Source of the DNA: Candidatus Auribacterota bacterium
Lineage (GTDB): Bacteria; Auribacterota; Tritonobacteria; UBA1439
Assembly (NCBI GenBank): GCA_026391995.1
Contig: JAPLCY010000309.1
Span: forward strand, 1 to 5,889
DNA length: 5,889 bases
Reading direction: 5' to 3'
Both the position numbers and the translations under genes were made by a program. Below the pieces are notes generated by a model, which did no database searches, was not told where the DNA came from, and saw only the letters and a program-made list of their open reading frames with translations. Below, piece by piece: positions 1 through 4,717 of the stretch. Position 1 is the stretch's first letter; each line of letters starts with the position of its first letter.

Positions 1-33
1 CGCCGCAATCACCAGCATGTGCGATCTTCTCAC
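1..33 (-). CDS. N-terminal fragment of the next operon gene, unidentified
   Basis: A GTG at 33-31 is preceded, on the minus strand, by a strong ribosome binding site AAGGGAGG (plus 39-46) five bases upstream. From that GTG the frame stays open to the window edge and reads MRRSHMLVIAA. It lies 63 bases after the fprA stop, on the same strand, with no visible terminator between, so it is probably the next gene of the detoxification operon. The hydrophobic LVIAA could be the first beta strand of a Rossmann-like domain, but 11 residues are too few to assign a family. An ATG at 18-16 is an alternative start without its own ribosome binding site. Confidence 0.45.
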   Translation of the reverse strand, partial: MRRSHMLVIAA

Positions 34-96
34 GTGAACCTCCCTTCCCTTTCCGAGCCCCCCCGCCTCGTCGCGGGCGAGAGCGGCACTCTCTTC

Positions 97-1308
97 CTAT
101 GCGCCGTACGTGCTCTTCAAATGATCCGCCACGGCTCTTCCCAGCGCGGCACAGCGCTGGAGCGCCTCCGGGCCGGGCACGTACTTCACGCCGACCCCTT
201 CACCGATTGTCGGGACATTCATGGCGGCAAGCGCCTCGGCCACCTGTTTCACCGCCTCGCCGCTCCAGCCCCACGAGCCAAACGCCGCCCCGATAAGGTG
301 TGCCGGCTTCAATCCCTTGAGATAGCAGAGGAGATCCGCCACCGTCGGGAAGAGGTTGTTGTTGAGCGTCGGGGAGCCGAGGATGAACGCGCCGGCGTCG
401 AGAAGCTCGGTGGCAATATCGCTCCTGTGGCTGGCGCCCAGCGGCATGAGTTTCACGCCCGCCCCGCCCCGGGCGATCCCCTCGCCGATCGCCCGCGCCA
501 TAAGCGCCGTGCTCCCCCACATCGTGTCGTACGCGACGATCGCCCGTGGTGTGCGCCGCTGTGCCGCCCATGCCGCATAGCGCCCAACGATCTCCCCCGC
601 CCCCTTCCGCCAGACGGGGCCGTGGTCGGGGGCAATGATCACCGGCCTGATTCCCGCCTTCTCCATCCTCGACGGGAGATTGCTCACAACCGGCGAGAAC
701 GGCAATATGATATTCGCGTAATATTTGGCCGCCTCGTTCAGGAGGAGTTCGCCGGGGAGCCCGTCATCGAAGCGCTCGTGCGAGGCGAGGTGCATCCCAA
801 AACCGTCCTGTGAAAAAAGGAGACGCTCATCGGCCAGATAAGTGAACATGCTGTCCGGCCAGTGCAGCATCCTGGTTTCCATGAAGGTGAGGCTCGCGTC
901 CCCCAGGATCATGCGCTCGCCATCGCTGACCGCCGTGAGCTCGCCAACCAGTGGGAAGTGATCGCGCAGCGTCTTCACCCCCATCGCCGAGGCAATAACC
1001 TTGCGGGGTTTTATCATCTCGATCATTTCAGGCAGGCAGCCGGAGTGGTCCATCTCCGAGTGGTTCGAGATGATGTGCCGTATGCGCGAGAGGTCCATGA
1101 CCGACGCTATCCTCGCGAGCATCTCGTCCCTGAACGGGGCCTTCACCGTGTCCACCAGGATCGGCTCGGTACCCATGATGAGGTAGGCGTTGTAGGTGGT
1201 GCCCCGGTCCGTCGCGTAGCCGTGGAAATCGCGTACCGCCCAGTCAATCGCCCCGACCCAGTAGACGCGGTCTGTTATCTTCGCCGCCATGAACGGCTTC
1301 TGTTCCAT
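97..1308 (-). CDS. fprA: FprA-type flavodiiron protein (NO/O2 reductase)
   Basis: A two-domain (class A) flavodiiron protein of 403 residues, the usual length. Such cytoplasmic enzymes reduce NO to N2O and/or O2 to water with electrons from rubredoxin or similar carriers. The N-terminal metallo-beta-lactamase-like domain (about 1-250) opens with the family signature VYWVGAIDW and RGTTYNAYLI. All expected diiron ligands are visible: H83, E85, D87 and H88 in NHSEMDHSG, H149 in MLHWPD, D168 in LFSQDGFG and H229 in APDHGPVW. The C-terminal flavodoxin-like domain (about 255-400) has the FMN loop YDTMWGST (260-267), LGSPTLNNNLFP (310-321) and AFGSWGWSG (342-350). There is no fused rubredoxin. The start at 1308 has only a weak ribosome binding site (GGTGGGA); Met7 is an alternative, because relatives often begin close to it. 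The gene follows hcp after a 147-base gap filled by a palindromic element that may provide its promoter. NO versus O2 preference cannot be read from the sequence. Confidence 0.96.
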   Translation of the reverse strand: MEQKPFMAAKITDRVYWVGAIDWAVRDFHGYATDRGTTYNAYLIMGTEPILVDTVKAPFRDEMLARIASVMDLSRIRHIISNHSEMDHSGCLPEMIEMIKPRKVIASAMGVKTLRDHFPLVGELTAVSDGERMILGDASLTFMETRMLHWPDSMFTYLADERLLFSQDGFGMHLASHERFDDGLPGELLLNEAAKYYANIILPFSPVVSNLPSRMEKAGIRPVIIAPDHGPVWRKGAGEIVGRYAAWAAQRRTPRAIVAYDTMWGSTALMARAIGEGIARGGAGVKLMPLGASHRSDIATELLDAGAFILGSPTLNNNLFPTVADLLCYLKGLKPAHLIGAAFGSWGWSGEAVKQVAEALAAMNVPTIGEGVGVKYVPGPEALQRCAALGRAVADHLKSTYGA

Positions 1309-1353
1309 TGTACTTATCCCACCGGTGACATCTTACCTTATTCACACCATGCG

Positions 1354-1382
1354 AATATGATACATCCAGAATATACAGTCAA
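1354..1382 (-). promoter_or_regulatory. Promoter-like sequence within the palindromic element, directed at fprA
   Basis: On the minus strand TTGACT (1382-1377; 5 of 6 against TTGACA) is followed after 17 bases by CATATT (1359-1354; 4 of 6 against TATAAT). Transcription would begin near 1347, about 40 bases before the fprA ATG. The surrounding sequence is AT-rich, unlike the genes on either side. It could give fprA expression independent of the upstream operon promoter. Matches of this quality arise by chance in AT-rich DNA, so this is a candidate only. Confidence 0.4.
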
Positions 1383-1401
1383 GTATAATTGCGGAAATTA
1401 G

Positions 1402-1429
1402 TTGACTCCATATTCTAAATGCGCATACT
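1402..1429 (+). promoter_or_regulatory. Mirror promoter-like sequence, directed antisense into hcp
   Basis: TTGACT (1402-1407) is followed after 16 bases by CATACT (1424-1429; 4 of 6 against TATAAT) on the plus strand. It is the symmetric partner of the fprA-facing sequence in the other arm of the palindromic element. If active, it would produce RNA antisense to the 3' end of hcp. No sense gene lies downstream on this strand. It may simply be a by-product of the symmetry. Confidence 0.22.
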
Positions 1430-1455
1430 TGCAACGCAATGTATTAGGTAAGATG

Positions 1456-3117
1456 TCACCGTTCCGTTTTCTTCAGGCTGGTTTCGAGATCCTGTTCCGG
1501 CGTCGTGATCGGCCGTATGTCGAACTTCGCCACAAGAACCTTCAGCACGCCCGGGGTCAGGAATGCGGGGATGGAAGGCCCGAGTCTCATCCCCTTAATC
1601 CCGAGCGAGAGCAGGGAGAGCAACACCGCCACCGCCTTCTGCTCGTACCATGAGATGATGAATGAAAGGGGCAGATCATTGACCCCGCGGCCGAATGCGC
1701 TGGCCAGGGCCTGCGCGATCCGGACCGCCGAGTACGCGTCGTTGCACTGCCCCGCGTCGAGGAGGCGCGGTATACCACCGATCGCCCCGAACTCCATGGT
1801 ATTGAAGCGGTACTTCCCGCACGCCAGCGTCACGATGACGCAGTCACCGGGCACCAGCTCGGCGAAGCGGGTGTAGTAATTCCGCCCCGGCTTCGCACCG
1901 TCGCAGCCGCCTATCAGGAAGAAATGCCTGATCGCCCCTGATTTCACCGCCGCGACCACCTTGTCGGCGATCCCGAGGACCGCCTCGTGACCGAACCCGA
2001 CGGTGATTGTCTTCCCGGGATGATCTTCGAAGCCGGGCAGCGCCTTTGCCTTTGCGATCACCTCCGAGAAATCCTTCCGCCCGCCCGTCGGACGGTCCGG
2101 GATATGCGCCACGCCGGGCCAGGCGACCAGGCCGGTCGTGAAGATGCGGTCGTGGTACGATCCCGCCGGGCGCTGGATGCAGTTGGTTGTCATCAGGACC
2201 GCCGCGGGGGCGGCGGCGAACTCCTTGATCTGGTTCTGCCACGCCGTCCCGAAGTTCCCGGCTAGGTGGGTATGCTTCTTGAGCGCCGGATACGCGTGCG
2301 CGGGGAGCATCTCACCGTGCGTGTAAATATTGACGCCCGTCCCCTCGGTCTGTTCGAGGAGCTCCTTCAGGTCGAGGAGATCGTGGCCGCTCACTATGAT
2401 CGCCGCCCCCTTCCTGGTCCCGAGACTCACCGGCGTCGGGCGCGGCACGCCGAAGCGCGCCCGGTGCGCCTGCGAGAGAAGCTCCATTGTGGCGATGTTC
2501 GTCTTGCCGCACTCCATGCACAGGGCGACGAGACCGGCCGCGGGGAGCGAGTGCTCCGCCAGGGCGGCGAGCGCGTGATGGATGAAGTCATAGATGGTGT
2601 CCAAGTCGTAGCCGAGCAGGTGGGCGTGATCGGCGTACGCCGCCATACCCTTGAGACCGAAGAGAAGCAGGTGCTCGAGCGATTTAATGTCCGTGTTTTC
2701 TGGAGGGCCCGCGGCGAGACCCACATCAGCCGCCTGCGCCAGCAGCCCCTTCCGGTCCAACGCCGGTTCCCATTCCGCGGCTGCGGGAATAGCCCCGCGA
2801 GCGGCGCCCGCGCTCACGGCGAGGGCGCGCGCCAGCTGCTTGACCCGCCCGGCCTCGGCGATCATCGCCTCGATCCTCGCGGGATCGAAATTCACGTTCG
2901 TGATCGTGCTGAAGAGCGCCTTGACGGCGAAGACGCCTGTCGAGCGGTCGCGCGCGCCCGCGTCCGCCGCCCCCGTCGCCCACCAGCCGATCCCCATTAC
3001 CCCGTAGACCAGGAGATCCTGGAGCGCGGCCGTTTCTGGGTCCTTGCCGCAGACGCCCTGCACCGTGCAGCCCGTCCCCTTCGCCGTCTGTTCACACTGG
3101 TAGCAGAACATTGTCAT
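1456..3117 (-). CDS. hcp: Hybrid cluster protein (class I; NO reductase/hydroxylamine reductase)
   Basis: A full-length Hcp (prismane protein) of 553 residues, a cytoplasmic Fe-S enzyme that reduces hydroxylamine to ammonia in vitro and is now regarded mainly as an NO reductase or nitrosative-stress enzyme. The N-terminal cluster motif is C5-x2-C8-x8-C17-x5-C23, the compact spacing of class I proteins from strict anaerobes, which hold a [4Fe-4S] cluster. All eight expected hybrid-cluster ligands are present: H245 (SGHDLL), E269 (THGEML), C313 (TTNCIQ), C405 (IGGCDGAKPGRNYYT; the persulfide position by homology), C433 (LACGKYRFN), C458 (AGQCND), and E492 and K494 (SWYEQKA). The start is supported by GGAGG six bases upstream; a second ATG lies two codons on. 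The start overlaps the stop of the preceding gene as ATGA, implying coupled translation. No separate Hcr-type reductase is seen in the window. The stop codon lies inside the terminal repeat of the adjacent mobile-like element, so the last residues (about KKTER) may differ from the ancestral end. Confidence 0.97.
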   Translation of the reverse strand: MTMFCYQCEQTAKGTGCTVQGVCGKDPETAALQDLLVYGVMGIGWWATGAADAGARDRSTGVFAVKALFSTITNVNFDPARIEAMIAEAGRVKQLARALAVSAGAARGAIPAAAEWEPALDRKGLLAQAADVGLAAGPPENTDIKSLEHLLLFGLKGMAAYADHAHLLGYDLDTIYDFIHHALAALAEHSLPAAGLVALCMECGKTNIATMELLSQAHRARFGVPRPTPVSLGTRKGAAIIVSGHDLLDLKELLEQTEGTGVNIYTHGEMLPAHAYPALKKHTHLAGNFGTAWQNQIKEFAAAPAAVLMTTNCIQRPAGSYHDRIFTTGLVAWPGVAHIPDRPTGGRKDFSEVIAKAKALPGFEDHPGKTITVGFGHEAVLGIADKVVAAVKSGAIRHFFLIGGCDGAKPGRNYYTRFAELVPGDCVIVTLACGKYRFNTMEFGAIGGIPRLLDAGQCNDAYSAVRIAQALASAFGRGVNDLPLSFIISWYEQKAVAVLLSLLSLGIKGMRLGPSIPAFLTPGVLKVLVAKFDIRPITTPEQDLETSLKKTER

Positions 3118-3377
3118 TTCATCCCTCCAGCATTGGTGGGAGACTCCCGCGAACGCAGATACCGCTGATAGACCTCCTCACCCACACACTCCCTCGCCGC
3201 GGCGCACCACGCGACGCACGCGGGCAACAGGTCGGCCATTACCGTCCGCCCGCACCCATGACACCGGGCCTCCGTCTCGTCGCACCATATTTCAACGGTC
3301 CGGCCGCACGCGCACGCGATTTCCCTGGGCAGCGCCTCCCTCAATCCCTCCATCCCCGGACACCTGAAAACGCTCAT
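3114..3377 (-). CDS. Small cysteine-rich protein of the hcp operon, function unknown
   Basis: An 87-residue protein with nine cysteines: C6, C22, C24, C32, C39, C42, C54, C58 and C64. It begins with MSVFRCPG, contains a probable zinc-ribbon-like or metal-binding half (CACG at 22-25 and CHGCG at 39-43), and ends with a helix-like LPACVAWCAAARECVGEE segment. From memory, small proteins with a CPG start and a WCxxARECxGEE end occur beside Fe-S and Hcp-like genes in anaerobes, but I know of no established function, and database names for them may be unreliable. The first ribbon pair here is C-x-C instead of the commoner C-x2-C. It overlaps the ferredoxin-like gene upstream and hcp downstream by four bases each (ATGA), and GGGGAGAGG lies just before its start, so it is very likely translated. 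A role in metal or cluster supply, or as a redox partner for Hcp, is inference from context. Confidence 0.85.
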   Translation of the reverse strand: MSVFRCPGMEGLREALPREIACACGRTVEIWCDETEARCHGCGRTVMADLLPACVAWCAAARECVGEEVYQRYLRSRESPTNAGGMK

Positions 3378-4036
3378 CGCCTCTCCCCGGAGATTTTGAT
3401 TTCGACCTCGCGGAAGGGAACCTCCAGGAGGAGCACCCTCCCCCGCAGTAGATCGCCGTGAAAATCGCCGTAGGCGCAGGGGACGCAGTCCGCCGCGACA
3501 AGAAGGTCAGCCCCCTCCAGGAAAGGGGCTCCCGGCGGTACAAGTCGTATCTGCACCGGCCACTGCCTGAGCTCGGAAGAGACATCGCCGGAGGATATAT
3601 CCCGCCCGCCTCTCCTCCCCCCCGCGGACTCGACCACCCGCGCCCCTGGACAGCCGCACGGTCCGTCCCCCGGCGTCGCCCGGGACTCACCACGGTCGAT
3701 TCCGGCCCTATGATATCCGCCCTGTGTGGAGTGATCAACCGGAATCTGGATCCCACGTTCCTTCATATGTGCGCGCGCCTGCTCCAGGTGCGCCCGGATG
3801 ACGTTCGGTCCCCCCTTCACAATAGTCGCCATGACCACCCGCTCGTCGTAAGCCCCTGCCTCCCGCTCCTCGATTCTGATCGCCCCCTCGGGACAGTGCC
3901 CAATGCAGGCACCCAGGCCATCGCAGCAGAGGTCGCTCACCAATCGAGCCTTGCCGTCGATTATCTGCAGCGCGCCCTCCGGGCAGTTCGGGATGCAGAG
4001 GCCGCAACCGGTGCACGCCTTTTCATCGATGACCAT
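3374..4036 (-). CDS. 4Fe-4S ferredoxin-like protein with apparent C-terminal internal deletion
   Basis: A 220-residue protein. Residues 1-55 form a bacterial ferredoxin domain. The first cluster motif is C8-x2-C11-x2-C14-x3-C18 followed by P. The second site is C38 DGLGA C44 IGH C48 P, with an additional C37. A linker follows, then CGCPGA (C127, C129) and a conserved-looking block SELRQWPVQIRLVPP...ADLLVAADCVPCAYGDFH (154-193). In full-length relatives as I recall them (about 260-290 residues), this block leads into GCPK and MEVPCC motifs before a final beta-rich end. Here RGRVLL (198-203) joins directly to LEVPFREVEIKISGE, so roughly 60 residues including both motifs seem absent while the frame stays intact. 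The gene overlaps the regulator by 14 bases, its ribosome binding site GAGGAGA lying in the regulator's tail. The likely role is electron transfer to, or redox sensing for, Hcp and FprA. The exact partner is not shown by the sequence. Confidence 0.88.
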   Translation of the reverse strand: MVIDEKACTGCGLCIPNCPEGALQIIDGKARLVSDLCCDGLGACIGHCPEGAIRIEEREAGAYDERVVMATIVKGGPNVIRAHLEQARAHMKERGIQIPVDHSTQGGYHRAGIDRGESRATPGDGPCGCPGARVVESAGGRRGGRDISSGDVSSELRQWPVQIRLVPPGAPFLEGADLLVAADCVPCAYGDFHGDLLRGRVLLLEVPFREVEIKISGERR

Positions 4037-4481
4037 GATTTTTCTTCTCCTCGCCGTTGCTTTTCCCCTCCTTGTAGATGCCCGCGAGATCCGCGAGCGT
4101 GGTATTCCCTAAGTAGGCCCGCATCGCTCCGTCCGCCTTCTCAAGGACGCCCCCCAGGATACACCGCGTGCCCCCGCATGCGGGCGCGCCGAAGAGGCAG
4201 GCGCTCTTTTCGCACCTGCCCTCGATCGCCTCGTAGACATCGAGGAGGCTGATCGCGCCGGATTTCTTCGCGAGCGTGAAGCCGCCCTCGGGCCCGCGGA
4301 TCGATTTCACCAATCCCGCCCTCCCGAGCCGCTGGAGAACCTTGGACAGGTGCGCGCCGGAAACCCCTAGGCGCGAGGCAGCGGCCCCCGTGGGAAGCGG
4401 CTTTTCCCGCGCGCCCGCCATGAGCACCATCACGTGGAGCCCCAGCGCCGATGCCTCTGAAATCCTGATCAGTCGCGCCAT
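4023..4481 (-). CDS. Rrf2-family transcriptional regulator, probably Fe-S containing
   Basis: A 152-residue regulator of the Rrf2 family (IscR/NsrR/RirA type). It opens with MARLIRISEASALGLHVMVLMA, the family's first helix. A winged helix-turn-helix follows: residues 28-55 include SRLGVSGAHLSKVLQRLGRAG, and the wing is RGPEGGFTLAK (62-72). A dimerisation helix precedes the cysteine loop C90-x4-C95-x6-C102-x4-C107. C95, C102 and C107 fit the three cysteines that hold an Fe-S cluster in sensing members; C90 is extra. The tail after about residue 135 is short and charged. Being first in an operon with hcp and fprA suggests an NsrR-like nitric oxide or redox sensor controlling this operon and itself, but the sequence alone does not separate an NO sensor from an iron-sulfur sensor. 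The start at 4481 lies only about 11 bases after the predicted transcription start, without a clear ribosome binding site. Confidence 0.93.
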   Translation of the reverse strand: MARLIRISEASALGLHVMVLMAGAREKPLPTGAAASRLGVSGAHLSKVLQRLGRAGLVKSIRGPEGGFTLAKKSGAISLLDVYEAIEGRCEKSACLFGAPACGGTRCILGGVLEKADGAMRAYLGNTTLADLAGIYKEGKSNGEEKKNHGHR

Positions 4482-4506
4482 AGTTATATTCTGGTACTAT
4501 TATACC
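4480..4506. promoter_or_regulatory. Candidate operator palindromes over the -10 box and start codon
   Basis: Two imperfect palindromes overlap the promoter. GGTA-CTATTA-TACC at 4493-4506 straddles the -10 box. ATAGT and ACTAT arms at 4496-4500 and 4480-4484 (11 bases apart) run from the -10 box into the start codon. A repressor bound here would block RNA polymerase, as expected if the Rrf2 protein represses its own operon. Neither matches a binding consensus that I can state with confidence, and short arms like these occur often by chance. Confidence 0.3.
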
Positions 4507-4526
4507 TATTTATCGCCCGGCGTCAA
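4499..4526 (-). promoter_or_regulatory. Sigma-70-type promoter of the rrf2-hcp-fprA operon
   Basis: On the minus strand TTGACG (4526-4521; 5 of 6) is followed after 16 bases by a perfect TATAAT (4504-4499). Transcription should start near 4492, leaving a very short leader before the ATG at 4481. The AT-rich patch stands out from the GC-rich surroundings. It is the only strong promoter seen for the operon, which supports the Rrf2 gene being its first member. Confidence 0.78.
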
Positions 4527-4556
4527 CACCATATTTGCAGGACTTTTACTCCACCA

Positions 4557-4646
4557 GTCATGATGGGTATACCGTCCCTTCGACGGCCACCTGCGAGGTG
4601 GGGCAAGGGAGGATGTTCAAGGCACCTCTCATCCCGCGGGGAACGG
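4557..4646 (+). other. Structured GC-rich segment upstream of cstA, possible leader RNA
   Basis: This part of the divergent gap has several nested inverted repeats. GGTATACC at 4566-4573 is a perfect 8-base palindrome. CCGTC and GACGG (4572-4576 and 4582-4586) form a stem with a five-base loop. CCACCT-GCG-AGGTGG (4587-4601) is a perfect six-pair hairpin. TCCCTT (4575-4580) pairs with AAGGGA (4605-4610) around it, as an alternative to the CCGTC stem. GAGGTG (4595-4600) could instead pair with CACCTC (4623-4628), and CCCGCGGG (4633-4640) is self-complementary. The mutually exclusive stems recall a regulatory leader, but I do not recognise a riboswitch class, see no T-tract for a terminator, and have no clear promoter in front. 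It could equally be chance structure in GC-rich DNA. Confidence 0.25.
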
Positions 4647-4704
4647 CCATGATCTTTCTGTGGTCCACTGTTACAGCGGAATGCCCCCATACTTATGCTC
4701 ATCC

Positions 4705-4708
4705 GGAG
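4705..4708 (+). promoter_or_regulatory. Ribosome binding site that decides the cstA start
   Basis: GGAG lies nine bases before the GTG at 4718. The alternative ATG at 4733 has no purine-rich motif in the 15 bases before it, so this site favours the GTG. Confidence 0.45.
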
Positions 4709-4717
4709 CTATCCAAC

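Larger units (their letters stand above)
1323..1461. mobile_element. MITE-like palindromic element with 16-bp terminal inverted repeats
   Basis: The 16 bases at 1323-1338 (CGGTGACATCTTACCT) recur as an exact reverse complement at 1446-1461. Beyond these ends the symmetry continues: 1402-1461 on the plus strand and 1382-1323 on the minus strand are both 60 bases, both begin TTGACT and both end in AGGTAAGATGTCACCG. By hand count they agree at about 40 of 60 positions without gaps. A 19-base centre (1383-1401) separates the arms. The interior is AT-rich and too short to encode a transposase. The form fits a miniature inverted-repeat element or an insertion sequence reduced to its two ends. I see no convincing target-site duplication, and I do not recognise the parent family. 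In RNA it would fold into one long hairpin between the hcp and fprA reading frames, which might also affect transcript processing. Confidence 0.6.

Noticed and set aside
79..93. GAGAG/CTCTC hairpin just after fprA
   Set aside because: Only five pairs and no T-tract on either strand, so it is not a convincing terminator; the next gene also seems to follow in the same operon.
19..813. 264-codon plus-strand open frame opposite fprA
   Set aside because: Mirror of the flavodiiron gene; low-complexity Arg/Pro-rich product without recognisable motifs.
862..1401. 179-codon plus-strand open frame opposite the start of fprA and the palindromic element
   Set aside because: Same reason, and it would run through the AT-rich element without any start signal.
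1309..1455. CRISPR or tandem repeat in the hcp-fprA gap
   Set aside because: The repeat is a single inverted pair, not a series of direct repeats with spacers.
2266..3168. 300-codon open frame on the plus strand, antisense to hcp
   Set aside because: It lies wholly opposite a complete Hcp with all ligands conserved. Its protein is rich in Arg, Ala and His with no domain, as expected from the mirror of a high-GC gene.
3421..3431. CCTCCAGGAGG palindrome in the ferredoxin-like gene
   Set aside because: Too short to be a functional site on its own, and it lies inside coding sequence; mentioned only as a possible deletion context.
3458..4252. 264-codon plus-strand open frame opposite the ferredoxin-like gene and the regulator
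   Set aside because: Pro/Arg-rich mirror product; the minus strand carries clear ferredoxin and Rrf2 motifs.
4660..4676. GTGG-T-CCAC and CTGT-T-ACAG motifs before cstA, considered as a CRP-like site
   Set aside because: They do not match TGTGA-N6-TCACA and the arms are only four bases.
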